Shown: positions 15,147 to 24,019, numbered from the stretch's first letter. The stretch is DNA of 64,000 nt from Streptomyces collinus (GCF_031348265.1 NZ_CP133771.1:3968001-4032000); one strand, 5' to 3'. A program made the numbers and translations. Notes: generated by a model not told the origin, from the letters alone.

Positions 15147-17687
15147 ATGAGCACCGAGGACAGGCCCCCGGCCCCCCGCTCCCTCGCGGAAGCGCTCCGC
15201 GCGCGGGGCGACGCCGCGCTGGGCGCGCTCCTGCGCAGCCGCCCGGATCTCATCACGCCCGTCCCCACCGACCTCACCCAGCTCGCGACCCGCGCCGGCA
15301 CCCGCGCCTCGGTCGTGCGGGCCCTGGAGCGGCTGGACCGGTTCGCGCTGCAGACGGCGGAGGCGCTGGCCGTGGCTGCGGACCCGGCGACCTACGGCGA
15401 ACTGCTCGGGCTCATGGCCGGGGACGACGCCGACCCGGCCGTCGTGGCGGCCCTGCCGCACGCCGTGCACCTGCTGCGCGAGCAGGCCCTGGTGTGGGGC
15501 GCCGACGACCGGCTGCGGCTGGTCCGCACGGCGCGTGAGCTGCTGGCCCCCTCGCCGCAGCACCCCTCGCCGACGGGGCTCGGCCCGACGGTCCAGGAGG
15601 CCACCGCCGGGATGTCCCCGGGCCGGATCCAGGAGATCGTCGCGGCCGCCGGGCTGGCCTCGACGCACGACTCGGTCTCCGCCGTGACCGCCCTGACCGG
15701 GCTGTTCACGGACCGGGCCCGGATGGCCGCGCTGCTCGCCGACGCCCCGGCCGACTCGGTCGAGGTGCTGGAACGCCTGGTGTGGGGGCCGCCGTACGGG
15801 CAGGTCACGGCCGATCCGGCGCCGCGGCTGCGCTGGCTGCTGGACCGCGGACTGCTGTTGCCGACGGCTCCCGGGACGGTCGTCCTGCCGCGCGAGGTCG
15901 CCCTGCACCTGCGGCGGGGCCTGGCGCACCGGGCGCCCGAGCCCGTGCCGCCGGTCGTCGAGACCGCGGCCGTTCACCGTCCACAGGTTGTGGACAGCGC
16001 CGCGGCCGGGCAGGCGTACACCGCGCTCGCGACCGTCGAGGAACTGCTGAAGGACTGGGACGAGGGCGGGCCCGCGGTACTGCGGGCCGGTGGGCTGAGC
16101 GTGCGGGACCTGAAGCGGACCGCGGTCGCCCTCGACGTGCCCGAGCCGGCCGCCGCGTTCTGGGTGGAGCTGGCGTACGCGGCGGGCCTGATCGCCTCGG
16201 ACGGCGAGGCCGACGAGCGGTACGCGGCGACCCCGGCGTACGACGCGTGGCTGGAGCAGCCGCCCGCCGAGCGCTGGTCGCGGCTGGTCACGGCCTGGCT
16301 CGCGGCGACCCGGACGGCCGGTCTCGTGGGCGGGCGGGACGCCAAGGACCGTACGCTGTCGGCGCTCGGGCCGGGTCTGGACCGCTCTGCGGCGCCCGAG
16401 GTGCGGCATCGGGTGCTGGCGCTTCTGGCCGGGCTGCCGGAGGGCGCCGCGCCCGCCGCCGGGCCGGTGCTGGCCCGGCTGCGCTGGGAGCGGCCCCTGC
16501 GCGGCGACCGGCGCGAGGACGATCTGCGCGGCCGGCTCGCCGAGTGGGCGCTGTCCGAGGCGGAGCAGCTGGGCGTCACGGGCCGGGGCGCGCTGTCGGC
16601 TCAGGGCCGGGCCCTGCTGGGCGCGCCCGCGGCTCCCGCGCCGGGCCCGGAAGCGGAACCCTCCGGGCCGGGGGACAAGCTGCCCGTCCACCACCATCAC
16701 CGTCCCGCCCCGCTCGCTCCCCTCTCCCCCGCCGAACAGGCCGTGGCCTCCGCCGCCGCGGCCCGGCTGCTCGCGCCGCTGCTGCCCGAGCCGCTGGACC
16801 ACGTGCTGCTCCAGGCCGACCTGACGGCGGTGGCGCCCGGCCCCCTGCGACGGCCGCTCGCGGACATGCTGGGTGTGCTGGCGGACGTCGAGTCCAAGGG
16901 CGGGGCGACCGTCTACCGGTTCACGCCCGGCTCGGTGCGGCGGGCGCTGGACGCCGGGCAGGCCGCCTCCGACCTGCACGCCTTCCTCGCCGCGCACTCC
17001 CGCACGCCGGTGCCGCAGCCGCTGGCGTACCTGATCGACGACGTGGCCCGCCGGCACGGCCATCTGCGCGTCGGCGCGGCCTCGGCGTACGTGCGCTGCG
17101 ACGACGACGCGGTGCTCAGCGAGATCCTCGCCGACAAGCGGGCCGCCGGGCTCGGGCTGCGCCGGCTCGCGCCGACCGTGCTGGCCGCGCAGGCCGACCC
17201 GGCCGGGCTCCTGGAGGGTCTGCGGGCGATGGGGTTCGCGCCGGCCGCCGAGTCCGCCGAGGGCGATGTGCTGATCACCCGCGCCCTGGCCCACCGCACC
17301 CCGCCGCGCACCGCGCCCGAGCCCGTGCCGGACGGCCCGCCGGTCCCCGACGACACCCTCCTGGCGGCCGCGCTGCGCGCCATCCGGGCCGGCGACCTCG
17401 CCTCCACCACCCCGCGCAAGCCCGGCACGGGCCCCGCGGCCAACGGCGAGCTGCCCCGCACCGGTGCCGCCGAGACCCTGGCCACCATGCAGGCCGCCGT
17501 CCTCACCGGCGAGGCCCTGTGGATCGGCTACGTCAACGCCGAGGGCGCCGCCAGCCAGCGGGTCATCGCCCCGATCCGCGTCGAGGGCGGCTTCGTCACG
17601 GCGTACGACCACACCGCGGACGAGGTCCGTACGTATCCGCTGCACCGGATCACCGGGGTCGCGGAGCTGGCCGACGACGCGGGCTGA
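15147..17687 (+). CDS. XPB/Ssl2 N-terminal-domain-like protein (helicase-associated)
   Basis: 846 residues. Actinobacteria carry such a protein next to or near an XPB helicase; in M. tuberculosis I recall Rv0862c beside Rv0861c. The N-terminal half resembles tandem winged helices (RPDLITPVPTDLTQLATRAG...). The C-terminal ~300 residues contain the XPB/Ssl2-like domain (LDHVLLQADLTAVAPGPL, then FRF-like strands, then YLIDDVARRHGHLRVG). It has no Walker A or DEAD box, so it is not itself a helicase. A WYL-like end (GEALWIGYVNAEGAASQRVI) is visible. It is plausibly a DNA-repair or transcription-coupled partner of the helicase at 19674. Confidence 0.8.
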   Translation: MSTEDRPPAPRSLAEALRARGDAALGALLRSRPDLITPVPTDLTQLATRAGTRASVVRALERLDRFALQTAEALAVAADPATYGELLGLMAGDDADPAVVAALPHAVHLLREQALVWGADDRLRLVRTARELLAPSPQHPSPTGLGPTVQEATAGMSPGRIQEIVAAAGLASTHDSVSAVTALTGLFTDRARMAALLADAPADSVEVLERLVWGPPYGQVTADPAPRLRWLLDRGLLLPTAPGTVVLPREVALHLRRGLAHRAPEPVPPVVETAAVHRPQVVDSAAAGQAYTALATVEELLKDWDEGGPAVLRAGGLSVRDLKRTAVALDVPEPAAAFWVELAYAAGLIASDGEADERYAATPAYDAWLEQPPAERWSRLVTAWLAATRTAGLVGGRDAKDRTLSALGPGLDRSAAPEVRHRVLALLAGLPEGAAPAAGPVLARLRWERPLRGDRREDDLRGRLAEWALSEAEQLGVTGRGALSAQGRALLGAPAAPAPGPEAEPSGPGDKLPVHHHHRPAPLAPLSPAEQAVASAAAARLLAPLLPEPLDHVLLQADLTAVAPGPLRRPLADMLGVLADVESKGGATVYRFTPGSVRRALDAGQAASDLHAFLAAHSRTPVPQPLAYLIDDVARRHGHLRVGAASAYVRCDDDAVLSEILADKRAAGLGLRRLAPTVLAAQADPAGLLEGLRAMGFAPAAESAEGDVLITRALAHRTPPRTAPEPVPDGPPVPDDTLLAAALRAIRAGDLASTTPRKPGTGPAANGELPRTGAAETLATMQAAVLTGEALWIGYVNAEGAASQRVIAPIRVEGGFVTAYDHTADEVRTYPLHRITGVAELADDAG

Positions 17688-17854
17688 CGGCGGCCCGCGG
17701 CCCGTGTCACCCGTTCGGGTGCGGGCGGGCGTTCATGCACGCCACGCCGGGGATGTCCCACACTCGGGCGACCTTCCCGGGCGTGCCGCATCACGCCGGG
17801 TGCGCGGGGGCAGCCACCGGGTGTCCTGTGAGCTCCGCCGAAAGGAAGTCCCGT

Positions 17855-17986
17855 ATGCGTGTTGTCCGTCGCGTCGCCGCCGTCCTCGCCACCGCCGCCC
17901 TGATGACGTTCGGGGGTCTCGCCACCCCGGCCTCCGCGGTGAGCATCGATGTCGCCGGCCTCGTCCTGGAGACACCGCAGGTCTGA
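17855..17986 (+). CDS. Tiny secreted peptide 1
   Basis: 43 residues: a signal peptide (MRVVRRVAAVLATAALM..., ASA cleavage) leaves a mature part of only ~15 residues, VSIDVAGLVLETPQV. AAAGGAAG six bases before ATG is a good ribosome binding site and supports real translation. It lies between the XPB N-domain-like gene and a second short exported peptide at 18091. The mature hydrophobic/acidic stretch resembles part of that neighbour (VSVEGPLV). Function unknown; possibly a signalling or surface peptide. Confidence 0.55.
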   Translation: MRVVRRVAAVLATAALMTFGGLATPASAVSIDVAGLVLETPQV

Positions 17987-18090
17987 TCCGCTCCCGCGCA
18001 CCCGCGGGCCGGTCCGGGCGCCCCGGACCGGCCCGCGGTGCGGTGTCCCGTCGCTCCCGTCCCTCAGCCCGTGAAAGGCCCGGTCGCCTC

Positions 18091-18279
18091 ATGCGTGAGA
18101 ACCTGCCCGCCGTCGCCGTCTGTGCCGTCGCGCTCGTGGGGGTGCTCGCGCCCTCCGCCGCCGCGGCCTCCGCACCGCCCCTGCCCCTGCCGGTCACCGC
18201 GGTGGAGCCGCTGGTCACCGAGGGGGTCTCCGTCGAAGGCCCGCTCGTCCAGAACGTCAGTCTGCCCACGCTGAAGTAG
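18091..18279 (+). CDS. Tiny secreted peptide 2
   Basis: 62 residues with signal peptide MRENLPAVAVCAVALVGVLA and likely cleavage at AAAASA. The mature ~35 residues are valine/proline/leucine rich (PLPLPVTAVEPLVTEGVSVE, ending NVSLPTLK) with no cysteine. The ribosome binding site is weak. The gene overlaps the 3' end of the convergent YqhA-IstB gene by 23 bases. Together with the 17855 peptide it forms a pair of small exported products; I do not know a family for either. Confidence 0.5.
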   Translation: MRENLPAVAVCAVALVGVLAPSAAAASAPPLPLPVTAVEPLVTEGVSVEGPLVQNVSLPTLK

Positions 18280-19492
18280 CGCGCCGCGTCCGGTAGCTGT
18301 CGCCGTCCAGCCGCACGATCTCGGCGTGATGGGCGAGGCGGTCGGTCAGCGCCGGGGCGGACGGGCCGAAGACCTCGTCCCAGCGGCCGAGCGGGCGGTC
18401 GCTGGTCAGGATCAGGGAGGCCCGCTCGTAGCGGTGCGCGACGAGCTGGAAGAACAGGCCGGCGGTCGCCGCGTCGCAGGGCGTGTAGCCGACCTCGTCG
18501 ACGATCAGGAGGGGGTGATCGTCGAGAGCGGCCAGCTCCGCGTCGAGCCGGCCGGCGGCCCGGGCGCCCGCGAGCCGGGCGGCCCACTCGGCGGCGGTCG
18601 CGAACAGCACCCGGTGCCCGGCCTGGCAGGCCCGCACGCCCAGGGCGACGGCCAGGTGGGTCTTGCCGGTGCCGGGCGGTCCGACGAAGACCACGTTCCG
18701 CCGGGCGTCGACGAAGTCCGCCTTGCCGAGCCGCGCGAGGACCTCCCGGTCGAAGCCCCGGGGATGCTGCTGGTCGAACTCCTCCAGCACCTTGCGCGCC
18801 GGGAACCCGGCGGCACGGATCCGGGCCTCGGCTTCGGCGACGGGGTCGGGTTGCGGGGGGACGGTGGCGGCCGGGGGCCTCGGGGATTCCGGTTCCGTGT
18901 GCCGCCGGCCTCCGTGGTCGGGGGCCTGCGCGGGCGCGGGCGCCGCCGGTGCGCGGTCGGCGTGTCCGCGGTCCGTGTGGGCGACCATCGGGCCCGACAT
19001 GTAGGCGAGGATCGCGGCCGAGGCGATGAACGCCATGTGGATCACCGTCCCCCACATCAGGGCGTGCCGGGAGGTGTGGTGGACGTCCACGAACATCTGG
19101 AGCAGGTGCACGGAGGAGATGCCCACGATCGCCGTGGCGAGTTTGACCTTCAGCACGTTGGAGTTGACGTGCGAGAGCCATTCCGGCTGGTCACGGTGGC
19201 CCTGGAGGCCGATGCGCGAGACGAACGTCTCGTAGCCGCCGACGATCACCATGATCAGCAGGTTGGCGATCATGACGACGTCGACCAGTTTGAGCACCGC
19301 GAGCATCACGTACGTCTCGGTGGCGTGCCCGCTCACGCACGTCAGGATTAAGGCCCAGAGCTCCTTGAAGAACTTGTAGACGTAGACGCCCTGGGCGGCG
19401 ACCAGCCCGAAGTACAGCGGGGCCTGGAGCCAGCGGGTGGCGAACAGGGCGTATCCGAGCGTGGTGGTCGTCGGGTTCTGCACCTGCGCCAT
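18257..19492 (-). CDS. YqhA-type membrane domain fused to an IstB-like AAA+ ATPase
   Basis: 411 residues from ATG 19492. Residues 1-170 look like the UPF0114/YqhA family (TIGR00645): hydrophobic segments near 13-40, 60-88, 115-135 and 145-166. A proline/histidine-rich linker spans about 170-215. Residues ~217-405 are an IstB-like helper ATPase with Walker A GPPGTGKT (271-278), Walker B LLIVDE (328-333), TSDRP (363-367) and DRLAHHAEIVRL (384-395). IstB normally partners an IstA transposase; none is present here. One uninterrupted frame encodes both, so this would be a membrane-tethered IstB-like ATPase. It is divergent from the XPB helicase. Function unknown. Confidence 0.82.
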   Translation of the reverse strand: MAQVQNPTTTTLGYALFATRWLQAPLYFGLVAAQGVYVYKFFKELWALILTCVSGHATETYVMLAVLKLVDVVMIANLLIMVIVGGYETFVSRIGLQGHRDQPEWLSHVNSNVLKVKLATAIVGISSVHLLQMFVDVHHTSRHALMWGTVIHMAFIASAAILAYMSGPMVAHTDRGHADRAPAAPAPAQAPDHGGRRHTEPESPRPPAATVPPQPDPVAEAEARIRAAGFPARKVLEEFDQQHPRGFDREVLARLGKADFVDARRNVVFVGPPGTGKTHLAVALGVRACQAGHRVLFATAAEWAARLAGARAAGRLDAELAALDDHPLLIVDEVGYTPCDAATAGLFFQLVAHRYERASLILTSDRPLGRWDEVFGPSAPALTDRLAHHAEIVRLDGDSYRTRRATSAWAD

Positions 19493-19673
19493 TCTTCGGG
19501 GCCGCGATGGAAAAACTGAATTCACACCACACGTTGGAATGAATAGGCATTCAGTACGACTGGACGCGCAGATCACACCACCCGACGCGGTCGATCAGGC
19601 ACACTGGACGTTTGGCCGAGGCGTCGCGCTGTCGAGCCGTCCGAGCCCTCCGGCCGCAGAAAGGGTGCCTCGC

Positions 19674-21317
19674 GTGAATGGTCCGCTGATCGTCCAGTCC
19701 GACAAAACCCTGCTCCTGGAAGTCGACCACGAGCAGGCCGACGGCTGCCGCCGGGCCATCGCCCCGTTCGCGGAACTGGAGCGGGCGCCGGAGCACATCC
19801 ACACCTACCGCGTGACCCCGCTGGGCCTGTGGAACGCCCGCGCGGCGGGGCATGACGCCGAGCAGGTCGTGGACGCGCTCGTGCAGTACAGCCGCTACCC
19901 GGTGCCGCACGCGCTGCTCGTGGACATCGCCGAGACGATGGACCGCTACGGCCGTCTCACCCTGTCCAAGCACCCGGCGCACGGGCTGGTGCTCACCACC
20001 ACCGACCGCCCGGTGCTGGAGGAGATCCTCCGGTCGAAGCGGATCACGCCGCTGGTCGGCGCCCGTATCGACCCGGACACGGTCGTCGTGCACCCCTCCG
20101 AGCGCGGACAGATCAAGCAGACGCTGCTGAAGCTGGGCTGGCCGGCCGAGGACCTCGCCGGGTACGTCGACGGCGAGGCGCACGAGATCGAGCTGGCCGA
20201 GGACGGCTGGGCGCTCCGGCCGTACCAGAAGCAGGCCGTGGAGAACTTCTGGCACGGCGGTTCGGGCGTCGTCGTCCTGCCCTGTGGCGCCGGGAAGACG
20301 CTGGTCGGCGCCGGGTCGATGGCCCAGGCGAAGTCGACCACCCTCATCCTCGTCACGAACACGGTGTCCGCCCGGCAGTGGAAGCACGAGCTGGTGAAGC
20401 GGACCTCGCTCACCGAGGACGAGATCGGCGAGTACAGCGGGACGAAGAAGGAGATCCGGCCCGTCACGATCGCCACGTACCAGGTGCTGACGACCCGGCG
20501 GAAGGGCGTCTACCCGCACCTGGAGCTGTTCGACTCGCGGGACTGGGGGCTGATCGTCTACGACGAGGTGCACCTGCTGCCCGCGCCGGTCTTCAAGTTC
20601 ACCGCCGACCTCCAGGCGCGGCGGCGGCTCGGCCTGACCGCCACGCTGGTGCGCGAGGACGGCCGCGAGTCGGACGTGTTCTCCCTGATCGGTCCCAAGC
20701 GGTTCGACGCGCCGTGGAAGGAGATCGAGGCGCAGGGCTACATCGCGCCGGCCGACTGCGTCGAGGTCCGGGTCAATCTGACGGACTCCGAGCGGCTCGC
20801 GTACGCCACGGCCGAGACGGAGGAGAAGTACCGCTTCTGCGCGACGACCGCGACGAAGCGGAAGGTGACCGAGGCGATCGTGCGGCGGTTCGCCGGGCAG
20901 CAGATCCTCGTCATCGGGCAGTACATCGACCAGCTCGACGAGCTCGGGGAGCATCTGGGCGCGCCCGTGATCAAGGGCGAGACGTCGAACGCGCAGCGGG
21001 AGAAGCTCTTCGACGCCTTCCGGGAGGGCGAGATCAGCGTGCTCGTGGTGTCCAAGGTCGCGAACTTCTCGATCGACCTGCCGGAGGCGACGGTCGCCAT
21101 CCAGGTCTCGGGCACCTTCGGCTCCCGGCAGGAGGAGGCCCAGCGCCTCGGCCGGGTCCTGCGCCCCAAGTCCGACGGCCACCAGGCGCACTTCTACTCG
21201 GTGGTCGCCCGGGACACCATCGACCAGGACTTCGCGGCCCATCGCCAGCGCTTCCTGGCGGAGCAGGGCTACGCCTACCGGATCATGGACGCGGACGAAC
21301 TGCTGGCGGAGAGCTGA
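19674..21317 (+). CDS. XPB/ERCC3-type DNA repair helicase
   Basis: 547 residues from GTG 19674. An SF2 helicase with a damage-recognition-like N-terminal part (about 1-170), Walker A LPCGAGKT (202-209), the DEAH-variant box DEVH (297-300), TAT (322-324) and the XPB-specific RED triplet at 327-329. The C-terminal RecA lobe has ISVLVVSKVANFSIDLPEA and motif VI QRLGRVLRP. Bacterial XPB unwinds 3'-5' and is presumed to act in nucleotide excision repair or transcription-linked repair. Its usual partner-like gene is at 15147, separated here by two peptide genes and the YqhA-IstB gene. Confidence 0.93.
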   Translation: MNGPLIVQSDKTLLLEVDHEQADGCRRAIAPFAELERAPEHIHTYRVTPLGLWNARAAGHDAEQVVDALVQYSRYPVPHALLVDIAETMDRYGRLTLSKHPAHGLVLTTTDRPVLEEILRSKRITPLVGARIDPDTVVVHPSERGQIKQTLLKLGWPAEDLAGYVDGEAHEIELAEDGWALRPYQKQAVENFWHGGSGVVVLPCGAGKTLVGAGSMAQAKSTTLILVTNTVSARQWKHELVKRTSLTEDEIGEYSGTKKEIRPVTIATYQVLTTRRKGVYPHLELFDSRDWGLIVYDEVHLLPAPVFKFTADLQARRRLGLTATLVREDGRESDVFSLIGPKRFDAPWKEIEAQGYIAPADCVEVRVNLTDSERLAYATAETEEKYRFCATTATKRKVTEAIVRRFAGQQILVIGQYIDQLDELGEHLGAPVIKGETSNAQREKLFDAFREGEISVLVVSKVANFSIDLPEATVAIQVSGTFGSRQEEAQRLGRVLRPKSDGHQAHFYSVVARDTIDQDFAAHRQRFLAEQGYAYRIMDADELLAES

Positions 21318-21345
21318 CGGAGCCGGGCCGGGCCGCTGACGTGCG

Positions 21346-21382
21346 GGAGCATCTGGGCGCGCCCGTGATCAAGGGCGAGACC
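21346..21382 (+). repeat. 37-bp duplicated fragment of the XPB gene
   Basis: Bases 21346-21382 are identical to 20947-20983 inside the XPB gene (GGGAGCATCTGGGCGCGCCC, then GTGATCAAGGGCGAGAC), a copy offset by 399 bases. It lies after the XPB stop, so it is not translated as part of XPB. It ends exactly where the 24-bp tandem repeats begin, suggesting one rearrangement made both. Confidence 0.85.
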
Positions 21383-21433
21383 ACGCGTCCTCACTTGCGG
21401 CGGACCACACGTCCTCACTTGCGGCGGACCACG
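21381..21433 (+). repeat. 24-bp tandem repeat, two full units plus a stub
   Basis: Unit 1 is 21381-21404 and unit 2 is 21405-21428; they differ by one base (ACCACGCGTCC versus ACCACACGTCC, both then TCACTTGCGGCGG). A third stub ACCAC follows. On the minus strand each unit encodes the end VVRRK and stop of the small gene at 21415, so the 3' end of that gene has been duplicated. Confidence 0.85.
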
Positions 21434-21603
21434 CCGACTTCCTCTCCGTACTGACCGAGTACGACCACGTCGAAGGCGGCGCCCGCGAAGACCTTGACGG
21501 CGCGCAGGGCATCGCCGAGGCGGTGGCGGTGACTGCCGACCACGGCGGTGGCGCCGGGCGGGCGGCCCGGTGCCGGGGCGGGGGAGATGGTTGCTGCGCT
21601 CAT
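21415..21603 (-). CDS. Small conserved hypothetical protein
   Basis: 62 residues. The core PGATAVVGSHRHRLGDALRA followed by VKVFAGAAFDVVVLGQYG resembles short Streptomyces hypotheticals I have seen, but I cannot name a domain. GGAG lies very close (2 bases) to the ATG. Its last residues VVRRK and stop are inside the second 24-bp tandem unit. Confidence 0.5.
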   Translation of the reverse strand: MSAATISPAPAPGRPPGATAVVGSHRHRLGDALRAVKVFAGAAFDVVVLGQYGEEVGVVRRK

Positions 21604-21920
21604 GTCTCCATGGTGCGTTTTCGTCCGTAAAGCCCGCGTCGGTCTCTGGACCGAACTGTGCGGTGGTCCGCGTACGCCCGTGGGGCGACCCGGCCCCCTC
21701 AGGGAGGAGGCCCCTGCCCCCTAGGGGACGAGGGAACGAGCGGGAGAGGGAACGAGGGGGACGGGCGAACCGGGAGTGGGAAAACCGTTCGCGGCCGGCG
21801 CCCCCGCTCCTCTAAGATCTCCGCTCTTGCCCGCCTCCCTCACGGAGTGCCGCCGACCGGACGGAAACCGGCCGGCATCCCACCGCCCACTCTTCTGCAG
21901 GTCCCTCCGGAGGCACCCCC
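21604..21920. other. Intergenic region upstream of the HelD-family gene
   Basis: 317 bases with no supported gene. It contains CCCCTAGGGG within a larger GC block (about 21718-21727) and a purine-rich stretch with GAGGGAACGAG twice (about 21728-21765). The promoter of the HelD-like gene is presumably here; no clear -35/-10 pair was found. Confidence 0.4.
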
Positions 21921-23975
21921 TTGTCCACGCCCGTCGACGACCCGCTCGCGCGTGAGCGCTCCCACCTCTCCGCCTCCCGTTCCGCCCTGCGTGCCATGCG
22001 CGAGGGCGTCGAGGCCCTCGACATCAGCGACGTCACCGCGAACTGGGTCAACGCCGAGGCGCTGGCCCACCAGATCGAGGAGCGCATCAAGGCACTGGCC
22101 GACCTCAGCGGCACCCCGCTGTTCTTCGGCCGGCTCGACTACCTGCACGCCCCCGGCGCCGAAGCGGCGGAGGGCGCGGAAGGCGAGCGCTTCTACATCG
22201 GGCGACGGCATGTGCACGACCACGACGGCGACCCCATGGTCATCGACTGGCGCGCGCCGGTCTCGCAGCCGTTCTACCGGGCGTCCAAGAAGGACCCGAT
22301 GGATGTCGCGCTGCGCCGCCGCTTCGGCTACACCCGGGGCGACATCACGGCGTACGAGGACGAGCACCTGTCGGACCCGGCGGAGGCAGCCCGGACCAGC
22401 AAGCTGCTCCAGCAGGAGATCGAGCGGCCGCGTGTCGGCCCGATGCGGGACATCGTCGCGACGATCCAGCCCGAGCAGGACGAGATCGTCCGGTCCGGCC
22501 TCTCCGGCACGGTGTGCGTGCAGGGCGGCCCGGGCACCGGGAAGACCGCCGTCGGCCTGCACCGGGTCGCCTACCTCCTCTACGCCCACCGCGAGCGGCT
22601 CGCCCGCACCGGCACGCTGGTCATCGGCCCGAACCGGTCCTTCCTGCACTACATCGAGCAAGTCCTGCCCGCCCTGGGTGAGTTGGCCGTCCAGCAGGCC
22701 ACCGTCGACGACCTCGTCGCCCACGTCGAGATCAAGGGCACGGACGACGCGACGGCCGCCGTCGTCAAGGGCGACGCCCGGCTGGCGCAGGTGCTGCGCA
22801 GCGCCCTGTACTCGCACGTCACGATGCCCACCGAGCCGGTCGTGGTCGTGCGCGGCTCCCGCCGCTGGCGGATCCCGGCGTACGAACTGGAGGAACTCGT
22901 CCGCGAGTTGCTCGACCGGGACATCCGCTACGGCGCCGCCCGCGAGGCCCTGCCGCAGCGCATCGCGCACGCCGTGCTGGTGCAGATGGAACGGTCGGGC
23001 GAGGCACCGGACGACCGGGTGCAGGACGCGGTGGCCCGCAACAGCGCGGTCAAGGCGGCGGTCAAGGCGGTCTGGCCGGCCGTCGACCCGGCCAAGCTGG
23101 TGCTGCGGCTGCTGTCGGACGCGGAGTTCCTCGCCGTCCACGCCGACGGGATCCTCGACGGGGACGAGCAGAAGGCGATCCTGTGGGCCAAGCCGGCGCG
23201 CAGCGTGAAGTCGGCCAAGTGGTCACCCGCGGACGCCGTCCTGATCGACGAGGCCACCGATCTGATCCAGCGCACGCACTCCCTCGGCCACGTCGTCCTC
23301 GACGAGGCACAGGACCTCTCCCCCATGCAGTACCGGGCGGTCGGCCGCCGCTGCTCCACCGGCAGCGCGACCGTCCTCGGCGACCTGGCACAGGGCACCA
23401 CGCCCTGGGCGACCCGGAGCTGGCAGGAGGCGCTGACCCACCTCGGCAAGCAGGACGCCCTGGTGGAGGAACTGACGGCCGGTTTCCGTGTCCCGACGGA
23501 CGTCATCACCTACGCCTCCCGGCTGCTCCCGCACATCGCCCCGGGCCTCACCCCGGTCGTGTCGATCCGCGAGAACCCGGGCCACTTCGAGGTCCGGCCG
23601 GTCTCCGGCTCCAAGGACGTGGTCGACGCCTGCCGGGAGTCGCTGCGCCACGAGGGCTCGACGGGCCTGATCGCGGCGGACGCCCGCGTGCCCGACCTCG
23701 CCGCGGCCCTGACGGAGGCCGGCATCCCGTACCTGGGCCCCGGCGAGGAGACCACCGAGGACACCCGCCTGACCCTGGTCCCGGCGTCGCTGGCGAAGGG
23801 CCTGGAGTACGACTACGTGGTCCTGGACGAACCCCAGGCGGTGGTGGACGGCGAACCGGACGAACGCACAGGCCTGCGACGTCTGTATGTGACGCTGACG
23901 CGAGCTGTGTCGGGCCTGATCGTCACGCACGCGGCCGGGCTGCCGCCGCAGTTGGCGTCGGCCACCCTTCACTGA
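21921..23975 (+). CDS. HelD/HelR-family ATPase (UvrD-like, RNA-polymerase associated)
   Basis: 684 residues from TTG 21921, chosen because CCGGAGG lies 7-8 bases before it. The N-terminal ~170 residues contain HLSASRSALRAMREGVEALD and IDWRAPVSQPFYRA, typical of HelD proteins. Walker A GGPGTGKT is near residue 203, the Walker B-like VLDEAQDLS near 460, and TLVPASLAKGLEYDYVVLDE near 620. HelD proteins bind RNA polymerase and recycle stalled complexes; the actinomycete HelR branch is linked to rifamycin tolerance. Which branch this belongs to cannot be settled by eye. A strong terminator follows. Confidence 0.88.
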   Translation: MSTPVDDPLARERSHLSASRSALRAMREGVEALDISDVTANWVNAEALAHQIEERIKALADLSGTPLFFGRLDYLHAPGAEAAEGAEGERFYIGRRHVHDHDGDPMVIDWRAPVSQPFYRASKKDPMDVALRRRFGYTRGDITAYEDEHLSDPAEAARTSKLLQQEIERPRVGPMRDIVATIQPEQDEIVRSGLSGTVCVQGGPGTGKTAVGLHRVAYLLYAHRERLARTGTLVIGPNRSFLHYIEQVLPALGELAVQQATVDDLVAHVEIKGTDDATAAVVKGDARLAQVLRSALYSHVTMPTEPVVVVRGSRRWRIPAYELEELVRELLDRDIRYGAAREALPQRIAHAVLVQMERSGEAPDDRVQDAVARNSAVKAAVKAVWPAVDPAKLVLRLLSDAEFLAVHADGILDGDEQKAILWAKPARSVKSAKWSPADAVLIDEATDLIQRTHSLGHVVLDEAQDLSPMQYRAVGRRCSTGSATVLGDLAQGTTPWATRSWQEALTHLGKQDALVEELTAGFRVPTDVITYASRLLPHIAPGLTPVVSIRENPGHFEVRPVSGSKDVVDACRESLRHEGSTGLIAADARVPDLAAALTEAGIPYLGPGEETTEDTRLTLVPASLAKGLEYDYVVLDEPQAVVDGEPDERTGLRRLYVTLTRAVSGLIVTHAAGLPPQLASATLH

Positions 23976-23992
23976 AGCGTCGGACCTGTACA

Positions 23993-24019
23993 GCGGGCAT
24001 CACTGGCGGTGATGCCCGC
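23993..24019 (+). terminator. Terminator after the HelD-family gene
   Basis: Perfect 11-bp stem GCGGGCATCAC / GTGATGCCCGC with loop TGGCG, 18 bases after the stop. It may also serve the convergent SDR gene ending at 24058. Confidence 0.75.

Noticed and set aside
18257..19492. Whole IS21 element
   Set aside because: No IstA transposase, terminal inverted repeats or target duplication were seen; only the IstB-like domain is present, fused to a membrane domain.
21381..21433. CRISPR array
   Set aside because: Only two adjacent 24-base units without spacers; this is a plain tandem duplication.
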